A stretch of 64,000 nucleotides of DNA from Allobosea sp. ASV33 (GTDB taxonomy: Bacteria > Pseudomonadota > Alphaproteobacteria > Rhizobiales > Beijerinckiaceae), in NCBI RefSeq assembly GCF_016428755.1, contig NZ_JAELTI010000001.1:89778-153777 (forward strand). The letters are read 5' to 3'. The translations under genes and the position numbers were made by a program. Shown here in pieces: positions 26,659 to 36,147 of this stretch (the stretch's first letter is position 1; the number at the start of each line of letters is the position of its first letter). The notes under the pieces were generated by a model. It was not told the DNA's origin. It was given only the letters and a program-made list of their open reading frames with translations, and ran no database searches.

Positions 26659-27480
26659 GTGGTCAAACACGCGCTAAATGATGACGCTGCGGCTTCGTCC
26701 GGGGTTGTTGCCCCGGAAAAGGCGAACGCGCTTTTCGTAGGCTCGCTGGAGCGCGGCCTTGCCGTGCTCGAAGCCGTGGCAACGGAACGGCGCGATGTCG
26801 GCGTCACCGAAATCGCGGCCAAGACGGGCCTGGACAAGAGCGCGGCGCAGCGCTTCGCTTTCACGCTTCAATCTCTCGGCTATCTCGAAAAGAACCCCTC
26901 CACGAGGCGCTTCAAGCTGTCACGGCGCGTGCTCGGCCTCGCACACTCCTATCTGCGGAGCGATCCGCTGATCGAATTGGCGACGCCTTATCTCTCGGAT
27001 CTCAGGCAATCCTGCCAAAAGCGGGTCGACCTCAGCCTGCTGGACGGCCTCGACATCGTCTATGTCGTCCGCCTCCAAAGCCAGCGCGAAGCGTTCGGCG
27101 CGACAATCGTGGGACGACGCATTCCGGCGTTCTGCTCGTCGGGCGGGCGAGCCATGCTGTCGCGGCTGCCGGAGGCGGAGGCACGGGCCCTGGTCGAACA
27201 CAGCCCGCGCACCCCGTTGACGCCTTACACCATCACCGATGTCGAGGCCGTCATGGTGGAAATCGCCCGGGCCAGGCGCGACGGTTTCGCGATCTGCGCT
27301 CAGGAGGCACTGACGGGAGAAATCGTGGTCGCAGCGCCAATCGTCGACCTGAACGGGGTTCCGCGCGGCGCGGTTCATATAGCCATGTCGATCGCCGACC
27401 ATAACCAGGACGAGGTCCGGGCCCGGTTCGCCCCCATGGCGGTCGCCACCGCCCGCCTGATCGCCGGCGGAGGATACTGA
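26659..27480 (+). CDS. IclR-family transcriptional regulator
   Basis: 273 residues from a GTG at 26659, preceded by AAGAGGGG; a longer frame from a TTG at 26611 is less likely. The N-terminal winged helix-turn-helix is 'GLAVLEAVATERRDVGVTEI' then 'GLDKSAAQRFAFTLQSLGYL'. The effector domain follows: 'SDLRQSCQKRVDLSLLDGLD', 'GRRIPAFCSSGGRAMLSRL' and 'DGFAICAQEALTGEIVVAAP'. It lies 3 bases before the oxidase gene in the same direction. It probably controls its own operon for uptake and oxidation of a polyamine-like amine. Confidence 0.92.
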   Translation: MVKHALNDDAAASSGVVAPEKANALFVGSLERGLAVLEAVATERRDVGVTEIAAKTGLDKSAAQRFAFTLQSLGYLEKNPSTRRFKLSRRVLGLAHSYLRSDPLIELATPYLSDLRQSCQKRVDLSLLDGLDIVYVVRLQSQREAFGATIVGRRIPAFCSSGGRAMLSRLPEAEARALVEHSPRTPLTPYTITDVEAVMVEIARARRDGFAICAQEALTGEIVVAAPIVDLNGVPRGAVHIAMSIADHNQDEVRARFAPMAVATARLIAGGGY

Positions 27481-27483
27481 GCA

Positions 27484-28773
27484 TTGCAGGTCTACCCGGA
27501 CACGCACTACGCCGCCACACGCGATGACGATGCCCGATGGCCGGGTCTCGACGGCGATTGCGAGACCGAGACCTGCGTGATCGGCGGCGGCTTGGCCGGG
27601 CTTGCTACGGCATTGGCCCTTGCCGAGCGGAAACGGTCGGTGGTGTTGCTTGAGGCGAACCGGCTAGGCTGGGGGGCGTCCGGTCGCAATGGCGGGTTTG
27701 CCAGCGCAGGCTATCCGCTCTCGATGCGGGAGCTGGTCGCGCGCCATGGGCTTTCGGACGCCTTAGCGCTGTGGCGTTTGAGCGCGGAAGCCCTGGCGAT
27801 TGTTGGCCGCCGCGCCGAAGCCCTCGGGCCGACCACGCGGCAGGGCCAAGGTGCCTTGCGCTGCCGCATGGCCTGGCAGCCCGATAACCTGCGGAGCCAT
27901 GTCGACTGGATGAATGATCAGTTCGGCCCGGGCTTCGTCTACCTCCCGCCAACTGAGCTTCGCGACATGCTGGCGACGGACGCTTATGCCGACGCTTTCG
28001 TCAATCCCGCCTCGTTGCAAATTCAACCTCTCAACCTCGCGCGCGGGATGGCGCACGCCGCCGTGCGGGCCGGCGCACGGATCCACGAAGGCACCACCGT
28101 CGTCGGGGTCAAGGCCGCGGGCGCGGCGCGCAAGGTCGTCACGCGCACAGGCACTGTCGTCGCGCGCCACGTGGTGTTGGCCGGGGGCGCGCATCTCGGG
28201 ATGCTCGACACCAGGCTCGGGCTAGCGACCGTTCCCGTCGCGTCTTTCGTCGTCACCACGAACCCGGCTCCCGAGAAGCTGCAAGAGGCGATCCGCACCC
28301 GCTTCGCAGTGTCCGATCTGCGCGTCGCGACCGACTATTACCGGGTCTTGCCGGACGGTCGCCTGCTGTGGGGAGGCCGGGCCAATGCCTTCGCCTATAG
28401 CACAGAGGGTATCCGGGCCCGCTTGAAGAGCGACATCACGCGGATCTACCCTCAGCTGTCGAGTTTGGGCATTGAACGCGCCTGGTCCGGCCTTATGCCG
28501 ATCGCCCGACACAGAATGCCCGTCATTGGCCCTTTGGCCGAAGGTTTATGGGCAGCCGCCTGCTTTGGTGGACTCGGCCTCGTCAACACGACGCTCGCTG
28601 GGGAGCTGATCGCATCCGCCATTGCAGATGGGGACGACCGCCACCGCCGTTTCGCGCCATTTGGCCTGCCCTTCGCCGGCGGCTCGATCGGCCGCGCCGC
28701 ATTCCAACTGATCTACTGGCGTCATCAGATCGAGGATCGGCTCAGGCGGCCTCGCACCGGCGCCAAGGGATAG
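27484..28773 (+). CDS. FAD-dependent amine oxidase (DAO family, PuuB/OrdL-like)
   Basis: 429 residues, TTG start behind GGAGG. The N-terminal FAD-binding motif is 'CVIGGGLAGLATALALAERK', followed by 'GWGASGRNGGFASAGYPLS', characteristic of gamma-glutamylputrescine oxidase/OrdL proteins. The C-terminal DAO signature is 'RAWSGLMPIARHRMPVIGPL' and 'ACFGGLGLVNTTLAGELIAS'. The family oxidises amino groups with FAD and releases H2O2 and an aldehyde. With a PotABCD-type importer immediately downstream, oxidation of an imported polyamine or gamma-glutamylated amine is the likely role. No glutamyl-amine ligase or aldehyde dehydrogenase is present in the window. Confidence 0.88.
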   Translation: MQVYPDTHYAATRDDDARWPGLDGDCETETCVIGGGLAGLATALALAERKRSVVLLEANRLGWGASGRNGGFASAGYPLSMRELVARHGLSDALALWRLSAEALAIVGRRAEALGPTTRQGQGALRCRMAWQPDNLRSHVDWMNDQFGPGFVYLPPTELRDMLATDAYADAFVNPASLQIQPLNLARGMAHAAVRAGARIHEGTTVVGVKAAGAARKVVTRTGTVVARHVVLAGGAHLGMLDTRLGLATVPVASFVVTTNPAPEKLQEAIRTRFAVSDLRVATDYYRVLPDGRLLWGGRANAFAYSTEGIRARLKSDITRIYPQLSSLGIERAWSGLMPIARHRMPVIGPLAEGLWAAACFGGLGLVNTTLAGELIASAIADGDDRHRRFAPFGLPFAGGSIGRAAFQLIYWRHQIEDRLRRPRTGAKG

Positions 28774-28797
28774 CCCAGCCATGACCCGAGCTTGCCC

Positions 28798-29874
28798 ATG
28801 ACGGATACCATCGTCGCCATCGCAGGCGTGTCAAAACGGTTTCCCGGCGCGGCTCAATCCGCGCTCGACGCCGTCTCGCTCGACATCCGCCGCAACGAGT
28901 TCTTCACTCTGCTCGGCCCCTCGGGATGCGGCAAGACCACGCTCCTGCGCCTCATCGCGGGATTCGCCATGCCTGATTCAGGCGAGATCAGCCTGGACGG
29001 CAATGTCCTCGGCCAGACGCCACCCAACGGGCGCCCGATCAATACCGTCTTCCAGAGCTACGCGCTCTTTCCGCATATGAGCGTAGCCGCCAACATCGCG
29101 TTCGGGCTCGAAATGCTGGGGCGACCGCGGGAAACGATCAAATCGCGCGTCGCGGAAATGCTGCGCCTCGTTCGCCTCGACGGCATGGGTGAGCGTCGCC
29201 CGGCCCAGCTCTCAGGCGGGCAGCAGCAACGTGTCGCGCTCGCTCGCGCTTTGGCGCCTGCGCCCAAGGTCCTGCTGCTCGACGAACCGCTCTCGGCGCT
29301 CGACCTCAAGCTGCGGCGCGAGATGCAGATCGAGCTCAAGCGCCTCCAGGCCGAGACCGGCATCACATTCGTCTTCGTCACGCACGACCAGGAGGAAGCT
29401 CTCGCCATGTCGGATCGACTGGCCGTGATGCGCGATGGCGCGGTGATGCAGGTGGGCACGCCGGACAGCCTCTATGACGCGCCGGCCAATCTCTTCGTCG
29501 CGGAGTTCATCGGCGAGGCGAATTTCTGGCCGGCGACCTGTATCGAGAAGAGCGGCGCCAGCGGCCGCTTCTCGATCGGCAACGGCAACGACATCGTCTC
29601 GGTCACCGAGGCGCAGATGGTCGCCGTCGGCGAGAAGGCAACTCTCGTCGTCCGGCCCGAGCGCATCGCCATCGGCGAACCAAAGCCCGGCATGCTGCAC
29701 GGCAAGGTGGAAACGGCGGTCTATCGTGGCAGCGACCTCGTCGTGCATGCGGCTTTGGCGGGCGGCGGCTCCCTGCGAGCACGCCTGCCGGGCACTACGG
29801 CTGCGGACGCGGTCATCGGGCGCGAGGCGGGCTTCACATTCCCCGCAGATGCGGCGCGGGTGTTTCCGGCATGA
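28798..29874 (+). CDS. Polyamine-type ABC transporter ATPase (PotA-like)
   Basis: 358 residues from the ATG at 28798 (a TTG six bases upstream is in frame). Walker A is 'GPSGCGKTT', Q-loop 'VFQSYALFPHMS', signature 'LSGGQQQRVALARAL', Walker B 'VLLLDEPLSALD' and H-loop 'VTHDQEEALAMSD'. 'QVGTPDSLYDAPANLFVAEF' and the C-terminal TOBE domain are those of PotA. The stop overlaps the permease start (ATGA). It forms the spermidine/putrescine-type importer with 29871, 30752 and 31564. Confidence 0.93.
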   Translation: MTDTIVAIAGVSKRFPGAAQSALDAVSLDIRRNEFFTLLGPSGCGKTTLLRLIAGFAMPDSGEISLDGNVLGQTPPNGRPINTVFQSYALFPHMSVAANIAFGLEMLGRPRETIKSRVAEMLRLVRLDGMGERRPAQLSGGQQQRVALARALAPAPKVLLLDEPLSALDLKLRREMQIELKRLQAETGITFVFVTHDQEEALAMSDRLAVMRDGAVMQVGTPDSLYDAPANLFVAEFIGEANFWPATCIEKSGASGRFSIGNGNDIVSVTEAQMVAVGEKATLVVRPERIAIGEPKPGMLHGKVETAVYRGSDLVVHAALAGGGSLRARLPGTTAADAVIGREAGFTFPADAARVFPA

Positions 29875-30755
29875 GGTCGATATCGACATCTCCGAGCCTG
29901 CTGGCGGCACCAGCTGCGCTGTTCCTCATCGTGTTCATGCTCGTGCCAGTCGGGCTGATGATCTACGTCTCGAGCCTCGAGCGCGGAGCCTTTGGAGGCG
30001 TGGCGTGGGGCAGCCATACGGGCATTGCCTATGAGAAGCTGCTGTTCGAACGGGACCTGACGGGCCAGATCTCCTTCAACAGCGACTACATCGCGATCAT
30101 CCTGCGGTCGCTCAGGCTTGCGGCGATCACCACGGCTATCACGCTGGTGCTCGGCATTCCCACGGCGCTCTACATGGCGAGCCTGCCGCCGCGCCACGCC
30201 GCTTTCATGCTCTTCCTCGTCACCGTGCCTTTCTGGACCAACCTGCTGGTGCGGAATTTCGCCTGGATCCTGATCCTGCGCAACGGCGGCCCGCTCGACA
30301 GCGCGCTTGCCGCCACCGGCATCCTCACGCCACCGCTCGACATCCTCTACACGCCGCTGGCGACGGGCATCGGCCTGACCTATTCGTTCCTGCCGTTCAT
30401 GATCCTGCCGATCTATGTCGCACTGGAACGGATCGACAAACGCCTGATCGAGGCGGCCTTCGATCTCGGCGCCGATCGCTGGCGTGTTCTGTCGCGGGTG
30501 GTCCTGCCGCTGGCGGCACCGGGCATCGCCGCCGGCGCCATCCTCGTCTTCGTGCCGTGTCTGGGCGCCTATGTCAGCCCGGAACTGCTCGGCGGCGGCA
30601 AGTCGCTGATGATCGGGAATCTCATCCAGGCGCAATTCGGGGCATCGCGCAACTGGCCGTTCGGTGCTGCGCTTGCACTCGTGCTGCTCCTGGTTCTGCT
30701 GTTGTCCCTGATACTGGTGGCCCGGATCAAACGGCGCGAGCAGGCCGCATCATGA
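29871..30755 (+). CDS. Polyamine-type ABC permease (PotB-like)
   Basis: 294 residues with six predicted membrane helices. The EAA loop is 'EAAFDLGADRWRVLSRVVLP', and 'VPCLGAYVSPELLGGGKSLM' is typical of PotB/PotH. 'TVPFWTNLLVRNFAWILIL' is also a family landmark. Both ends overlap their neighbours by 4 bases, indicating tight translational coupling. Confidence 0.93.
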   Translation: MRSISTSPSLLAAPAALFLIVFMLVPVGLMIYVSSLERGAFGGVAWGSHTGIAYEKLLFERDLTGQISFNSDYIAIILRSLRLAAITTAITLVLGIPTALYMASLPPRHAAFMLFLVTVPFWTNLLVRNFAWILILRNGGPLDSALAATGILTPPLDILYTPLATGIGLTYSFLPFMILPIYVALERIDKRLIEAAFDLGADRWRVLSRVVLPLAAPGIAAGAILVFVPCLGAYVSPELLGGGKSLMIGNLIQAQFGASRNWPFGAALALVLLLVLLLSLILVARIKRREQAAS

Positions 30756-31567
30756 ATGAGACGCGGCACCCATTACGCCTTCCTGGCACCGCGATCGTGG
30801 CCGCGCTGGCAATGCTTTTCCTCTATGTGCCGATCGTCGTGCTCGCGGTGCTGTCGTTCAACGCGAGCGACCTGACCACGATCTGGACCGGCTTCAGTCT
30901 GCAATGGTACGCCAAGGCCCTCGGTAACGAGACGATGCTCGTGGCCATCGGCAATTCGCTGATGGTGGCGGCAGCGGCGACCGGCATCGCAACAGCAGCC
31001 GCGACGTCCGCTGCCCTCGGCATCGTGCGTTCCGGGCGGCGCCTGCGTGGCGTGGTCGAAGGCCTGCTCGGCCTGCCACTTCTGATCCCCGAAATCGTCA
31101 CTGCCGTCGCCCTGCTCATGCTCTTCGTGCTCGCGGGCATCCGGTTAGGGCTGATGTCGGTCGTCCTGGCGCATACGGTGTTCTGCATCCCCTTCGCCTA
31201 TTATCCGATCCGCTCGCGCCTCGCTGCTCTGGACCCGGCGTTGAGCGAAGCGGCAAGCGACCTCTACGCCCCGGCCTGGCGACGCTTTCTGCGCATCGAG
31301 CTGCCTTTGCTCGCGCCGGGCATCTTCGCCGGCGCGCTGCTCGCATTCATCAGCTCGCTCGGGGATTTCGTTATCACTTATTTCGTCGCGGGCCCCGGCG
31401 CCACGACGCTGCCCGTCTACATCTACGGAATGATCCGTACCGGCATCACGCCTGAGGTCAATGCGCTGTCGACCCTGCTTCTGCTGACCTCGGTCGTGAT
31501 CGTCGCCGTCGTCTTCCGTAGTGGGACCACGCCCGCCAATCAAACGAGGGGAGACCAGATGTCATGA
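30752..31567 (+). CDS. Polyamine-type ABC permease (PotC-like)
   Basis: 271 residues with six membrane segments. The N-terminal part has 'LYVPIVVLAVLSFNASD' and 'WTGFSLQWYAKAL', the PotC/PotI hallmarks. The EAA loop is 'EAASDLYAPAWRRFLRIELP', and 'SSLGDFVITYFVAGPGATTL' follows. It overlaps the binding-protein start by 4 bases. Confidence 0.93.
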   Translation: MNETRHPLRLPGTAIVAALAMLFLYVPIVVLAVLSFNASDLTTIWTGFSLQWYAKALGNETMLVAIGNSLMVAAAATGIATAAATSAALGIVRSGRRLRGVVEGLLGLPLLIPEIVTAVALLMLFVLAGIRLGLMSVVLAHTVFCIPFAYYPIRSRLAALDPALSEAASDLYAPAWRRFLRIELPLLAPGIFAGALLAFISSLGDFVITYFVAGPGATTLPVYIYGMIRTGITPEVNALSTLLLLTSVVIVAVVFRSGTTPANQTRGDQMS

Positions 31568-32616
31568 AGAGAGCAAGCCGAATTCGCACGTTTCTCGCGG
31601 CCCTTGCCATCGTGGCTGCGCCTGCCGCCGCCGTCGCCCAATCCAAGCAGCTGCTGCTGTACAGTTGGGCCAACTACGTGCCGCCCGACCTGATCAAGCG
31701 CTTCGAGGCGGAGACGGGCATCAAGGTCAGCCTCGACGTCTACGACAGCAACGACACGATGCTGGCCAAGTTGCAGGCTGGTGGTGGCGGATACGACATC
31801 GTGGTGCCCAGCAACTCCATCCTCGCGACGATGATCAAGTCCGACCTGCTGCTGAAGGTCGACGCCGCGAAGATGTCCAATTTCAGCAATGTCGCCGCAC
31901 CTCATGATCGGCCCGCAGCCGACCCCGGCCGGGAATATTCGGTGCCCTATCTCTGGGGCTCGACCGGCTTCACCTATGATTCCGCGAAGGTCCCCGGCGG
32001 CAAGCTCGACGAGAGTTGGAAGGAATTCTTTGAGCCGCGCCCGGAGCTTTCCGGCAAGATCGCCGTGCTCAACGACCAGGGGGAGGTCTACAGCGCCGCG
32101 GCCCTCTATCTCGGCCTTGATACATGCAGTGAAGATCCCGCTGACGGCCAGAAGATCCTGACGCTGCTGGAAAAGCAGAAGCCGCACGTGAAGATCTACT
32201 CCTCGACTGGGACGATCGACCGCGTCGCTGCCGGCGAGGTCATCATGCACCAGCAGTGGAATGGCGCCTCTCATCGGTCCCGGGCCAAGCTCGGGACGGC
32301 CGTCTTCGTCTATCCGACCGAAGGCATGAATCTCTGGGGCGACAATTTCGTTGTTCCCAAGGGCGCCTCCAACCCTGAAAGCGCGAAGATCTTCCTCAAT
32401 TGGATGATGCTTCCGAAGAATGCGGCTGAGGCGTCGAACTTCAGCGGCTACAACAATGCGATCAAGGGCTCCGAGGACCTGCTGAAGGCCGACCTTCGCG
32501 ACAATCCCGCGATCAATCCATCCGAGCCGCTCAAGACGAGATTCAGGCCCGTCAAGGACTGTTCGCTCAAGGCGCGTGAAATCCGGGATAATGTCTGGAC
32601 ACGCTTGCGCCGCTGA
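31564..32616 (+). CDS. Polyamine-type solute-binding protein (PotD/PotF-like)
   Basis: 350 residues. The signal peptide 'FLAALAIVAAPAAAVAQS' is followed by the PotD-type N-terminus 'LLLYSWANYVPPDLIKRFEA' and 'GYDIVVPSNSILATMIK'. Later come 'YLWGSTGFTYDSAKVPGG' and 'MNLWGDNFVVPKGASNPESA'. It delivers polyamine or a related amine to the importer encoded just upstream. Last gene of the operon starting at 26659. Confidence 0.92.
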   Translation: MKRASRIRTFLAALAIVAAPAAAVAQSKQLLLYSWANYVPPDLIKRFEAETGIKVSLDVYDSNDTMLAKLQAGGGGYDIVVPSNSILATMIKSDLLLKVDAAKMSNFSNVAAPHDRPAADPGREYSVPYLWGSTGFTYDSAKVPGGKLDESWKEFFEPRPELSGKIAVLNDQGEVYSAAALYLGLDTCSEDPADGQKILTLLEKQKPHVKIYSSTGTIDRVAAGEVIMHQQWNGASHRSRAKLGTAVFVYPTEGMNLWGDNFVVPKGASNPESAKIFLNWMMLPKNAAEASNFSGYNNAIKGSEDLLKADLRDNPAINPSEPLKTRFRPVKDCSLKAREIRDNVWTRLRR

Positions 32617-33466
32617 CTTGGAGCGAGCGCCGCCAACCGCAGGGCCATCGTGCGCAGGTTAAAATCCTGACGTTAGCCCCAAACTCCCCCCGCCGATGTC
32701 CCTCGTCGCAGCGGGACTTTTTTGCAGCGTACGGGAAGCTCCTGGCGCGCTGGACGCCACCAAACGAAGGAGACTCGGCCGCGCCCATGCGACCGAGATT
32801 GGATGCCTGCTTCCGATCCGGCTTTGCCGTTGGCCGAACGGCGGAAGGAGCACGGCGGGAGCCATCCGTGCCCATAAGGCCCGTTTGCTCCGAAAGGAGA
32901 ACGAGATCGCACCCGCGCAGCTTGATATCGATCGTAAGATTGAACATGGCGAGATCGCGGATTCGCCCCTCATGCTGAAGTCAGGTTCGCAACGCCCAGA
33001 TATGCTTTGGCTTCAGAGGCGGCTTCGGTCCGATGATGCGACCGAGGTTCCACGTATTACGAGGCTGTTGGCTCCTCGCCTGGATATCCATGGCAGATCC
33101 CCTTCTTGGGACGCCGCATCCTGGAAAATTCTATCAAATGCAGACGTTCTATTGCGCCTAGTGGTGAAAAACGCGACGAGGAGCGCAGCTTGCGCCATTA
33201 GCGGCATCTCGCCACGCGCGCCGAAAGCGGACACTGGCGGCTCTACCATCGGGCTGCAACCAAACTTCGGTGCCCGCTATGAGGCGTCGCATCCCTAGAA
33301 TGATCGGGATATGGAGATGTCTCCGACCGGATGCGAGTTCTGAAGTCGGAGCTCCAGCCATAACGGCAACTCTCGTTAAGGCTGAACCACAACCCATGGT
33401 TGTGAATGCCTATTGCATTTGTTAAGGTATGTGCAGATCGGCGCTCTGCAGCTGAGATTTGAATCC
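32617..33466. other. Gene-poor stretch with an integrase remnant
   Basis: 850 bp with no intact gene. The only recognisable content is a piece of a tyrosine recombinase (entered separately at 32885-33080). The rest, on both strands, gives no meaningful translation. The stretch beyond 33300 becomes AT-richer before the small gene at 33467. Confidence 0.5.
32885..33080 (-). pseudogene. Tyrosine recombinase (phage-type integrase) N-terminal remnant
   Basis: The reverse strand reads 'GRIIGPKPPLKPKHIWALRT', an in-frame TGA where the family has Arg, then 'LQHEGRIRDLAMFNLTIDIK' and 'LRGCDLV'. This resembles the N-terminal part of a widespread small integrase family in alphaproteobacteria ('R.RDLALFNLAIDSKLRGCDLV'). 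It has one nonsense codon and loses similarity after 'CDLV', so the catalytic Arg/His/Tyr part is missing. Evidence of a past integrative element. Confidence 0.6.
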
Positions 33467-33664
33467 ATGTCAACACGGCCCAACGTCTTTCACTGCGAAA
33501 GTTACGACGGTTTATCGATTCAGCTACCAGACGTTATCCACGACGATACCGTACTTCGTTGTCCGGCCTGCGGAGAGAGCCTCGGCACGATCAAACGTTT
33601 GAGCGAACTCCTCGAAGCCGCCCTTTCGGATGGCCCGACTCCATGGATAGGCAACGATAACTGA
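33467..33664 (+). CDS. Small CxxC protein of unknown function
   Basis: 65 residues from the ATG at 33467: 'MSTRPNVFHCESYDGLSIQL', then 'VLRCPACGESLGTIKRLSEL' and an acidic/Pro tail ending 'GNDN'. One Cys-x-x-Cys pair suggests half of a zinc ribbon or a redox site; a further Cys is at residue 10. It sits between mobile remnants. Family not recognised. Confidence 0.55.
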   Translation: MSTRPNVFHCESYDGLSIQLPDVIHDDTVLRCPACGESLGTIKRLSELLEAALSDGPTPWIGNDN

Positions 33665-33951
33665 CTGGCTCTCCAATTCTATCGACCTAAGTCGAGCACG
33701 TCTCGTGCATGGCAGCCATCTCCATGCGTCAAAACCGAATGTTTGGCGGTCCTGTATCGAAGACCCATGCCACCGCCACCGGCAACGCTGGGACGTGCTT
33801 CAACAGAGCCGGTCGCCACCAAGGCTCATTCCGCCGTTTCTCCCGCGCAGCGGCATTGTCTTGCCCGATTTGCTCCCGATGGCCCATGCTGGAGATCGCC
33901 CCGTTGATCCGTTTCAAGACATTATAGCGCCACCCACTCTTTGAGGCTCGC
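33665..33951. other. No gene called
   Basis: Short open frames on both strands (33709-33927 forward, 33729-33998 reverse) have no recognisable motif and no clear ribosome binding site. Confidence 0.4.
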
Positions 33952-34257
33952 ATGTCGCAGGCACCGAAATCGTTCCGGGAATTCGCATTGGAATGCAAGG
34001 CGAGGCAGCGTGACTACATCCGCGAAGAGCGAGAGCGAATGGAAAAGGCTCAGATCATCTGGGAAAAAAGCGCCCGCGACTTCGAGCAATTAGGGCTTCA
34101 TCCCATGACCATTCGTGACATCTCGGACCGAAACATTGAACTCGACAAGTCGACCGCCGAAATCGACGAGAAATTCGGCGACAACCAAACAATGCGGTCC
34201 TCCTATTTATTGTACCTGAATTCGATCGCTCCACCTGAGAACTCAGACATCGATTAG
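33952..34257 (+). CDS. Small helical protein of unknown function
   Basis: 101 residues. It is highly charged and almost wholly helical: 'SFREFALECKARQRDYIREE', 'RERMEKAQIIWEKSARDFEQ', then a C-terminal Ser/Tyr/Leu section and an acidic tail. No signal peptide or membrane segment. It lies alone between the CxxC protein and an IS3 remnant. I recognise no family; codon use and the lack of stops make it likely to be real. Confidence 0.55.
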   Translation: MSQAPKSFREFALECKARQRDYIREERERMEKAQIIWEKSARDFEQLGLHPMTIRDISDRNIELDKSTAEIDEKFGDNQTMRSSYLLYLNSIAPPENSDID

Positions 34258-34915
34258 ACCGATCATGATGCACTTTGAATAACCCCTAGATTTTTGGACG
34301 CCTTGTTCCCTAATTTTGAGGCGAGGAGGCCATGATAGGGCATGGTCATTTCAGCGATGATTTCAAGCGCGACGCGGTCGCGCACATCACCGAACGAGGC
34401 TACCCGTTGCAGAGGTGTCGAAGCGGCTCGGCGTGACCCAATACTCGCTCTACGCCTGGAAGCGGAAGCTTTCGAAGCCGCCGGCCACTGCTGATGTTGA
34501 CCAGGCTGCGGAGGTCCGCCGCCTGAAGGCGGAGCTGGCCCGGATCACCGAGGAGCGCGACATCCCAAAAAAAGCCACCGCATATTTCGCCAAGAATGCA
34601 AAGTGACCCGAAGGGCCGCGCGAAGCAGCGAGCTACGCGTTTGTGGCCGAGCGTCGCCGTCAATTTCTGGTGCGGGCGATGCGCTGCCTGCGCATCCAGC
34701 CCGGCGGTTTCTATGCCTGGCTGACGGATCCGTTGAGCCGGAGCGCTCGGGAGATGCGCGCCAGATCGAGCTTCTCGACAAGGCCTGGAACAAGAGCGCA
34801 CGGTCTATGGCTATCGCAAGCTGCATGACGACCTGCTCGATCAGGACGAGACCAGTTGCGCCAAGTGAACCGCCCCGGGTTTGTCGGAGGCCCCGACTCC
34901 TGAGAGGATGGGGCT

Positions 34916-35245
34916 ATGACGAGCAAGACGACGAACAAGTTCTCGCCTGAGGTGCGCGCCCGCGCGGTGCGGATGGTGCTGGATCACGAGGCCGATCATC
35001 CGTCGCGTTGGGCGGCGATCACGTCGATCGCGGGCAAGATCGGCTGCACGGCGCAGACGCTGAACGAGTGGGTGAAGAAGGCCGAGGTCGACAGCGGCCG
35101 CAAGCCCGGGCTGACGACGGATATGGCGGCCAGGCTGAAGGCCCTCGAACGCGAGAACCGGGAGCTGCGGCAGGCGAACGAGATCCTGCGCAAGGCATCG
35201 GCGTATGTTGCCCAGGCGGAGCTCGACCGCCGACACCGGTCATGA
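34916..35245 (+). CDS. IS3 transposase OrfA
   Basis: 109 residues. The N-terminal helix-turn-helix is '[20 protein letters not shown]' to '[19 protein letters not shown]'. A leucine-zipper-like helix '[20 protein letters not shown]' follows. It binds the element ends. Its stop overlaps the orfB start by 4 bases; in IS3 elements the active transposase is an OrfAB fusion made by -1 frameshifting. Confidence 0.93.
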   Translation: MTSKTTNKFSPEVRARAVRMVLDHEADHPSRWAAITSIAGKIGCTAQTLNEWVKKAEVDSGRKPGLTTDMAARLKALERENRELRQANEILRKASAYVAQAELDRRHRS

Positions 35246-36147
35246 TCGCCTTCATTGACGACCATCGCGGGGCCTATGGGGTCGAGCCGATCTGCAAGGT
35301 GCTGCCGATCGCCCCGTCAACCTATCATGAGCACGTCACCAAGCGGGCCGATCCCGGGAAGCAGTCGGCTCGGGCGAAGCGGGACCTGGAACTGAAGCCG
35401 CAGATCGAGCGCGTGTTCGGCGAGAACTTCGAAGTCTATGGCGCACGCAAGATCTGGCGGCAGATGTTGCGCGAGGGCTTCGCCGTTGCCCGGTGCACGA
35501 TCGAGCGCCTGATGGCCGAGCTCGGCCTGCAAGGCGTCATTCGCGGCAAGCCGATCCGCACGACCGTCCAGGACAAGGCCGCGCCGTGCCTGCTGGATCA
35601 TGTCAACCGGGTGTTCCACGCGCCGGCCCCGATCAGGCTTTGGGTCTCGGACTTTACCTACGTCTCGACCTGGTCGGGCTTCGTCTACGTCGCCTTCGTC
35701 ATCGACGCCTATGCGCGGCGGATCGTCGGCTGGCGCGTATCTTGGACCGCTCATGCCAGCTTCGTGCTCGATGCGCTGGAGCAGGCGCTGCACGAGCGAC
35801 GGTCCGTCCATCGTGGCGGTCTCGTGCATCATTCCGACAGGGGATCTCAATACGTCAGCATTCGATACACCGAGCGCCTTGCCGAAGCGGGCATCGAGCC
35901 CTCCGTCGGCAGCGTCGGCGACAGCTATGACAACGCTCTCGCAGAGACGATCAACGGACTCTACAAGGCCGAACTGATCCATCGGCGCGGGCCGTGGCGA
36001 CCCTTCGAAGCCGTGGAGTTCGCGACGCTGACCTGGGTCGATTGGTTCAATCATCGCCGGCTGCTCGAGCCTATCGGCAACATCCCGCCGGCCGAAGCCG
36101 AGGAACGCTATTTTGCGATGCTGGACGAGCCAGCAATCGCAGCCTGA
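35242..36147 (+). CDS. IS3 transposase OrfB (DDE integrase domain)
   Basis: 301 residues from ATG 35242. The HTH_21-like N-terminus is '[20 protein letters not shown]'. The rve domain carries the catalytic triad: Asp in '[13 protein letters not shown]', Asp in '[14 protein letters not shown]' and Glu in '[18 protein letters not shown]'. The frame is intact, so the element may be active. It lies in the -1 frame relative to OrfA. Confidence 0.93.
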   Translation: MIAFIDDHRGAYGVEPICKVLPIAPSTYHEHVTKRADPGKQSARAKRDLELKPQIERVFGENFEVYGARKIWRQMLREGFAVARCTIERLMAELGLQGVIRGKPIRTTVQDKAAPCLLDHVNRVFHAPAPIRLWVSDFTYVSTWSGFVYVAFVIDAYARRIVGWRVSWTAHASFVLDALEQALHERRSVHRGGLVHHSDRGSQYVSIRYTERLAEAGIEPSVGSVGDSYDNALAETINGLYKAELIHRRGPWRPFEAVEFATLTWVDWFNHRRLLEPIGNIPPAEAEERYFAMLDEPAIAA

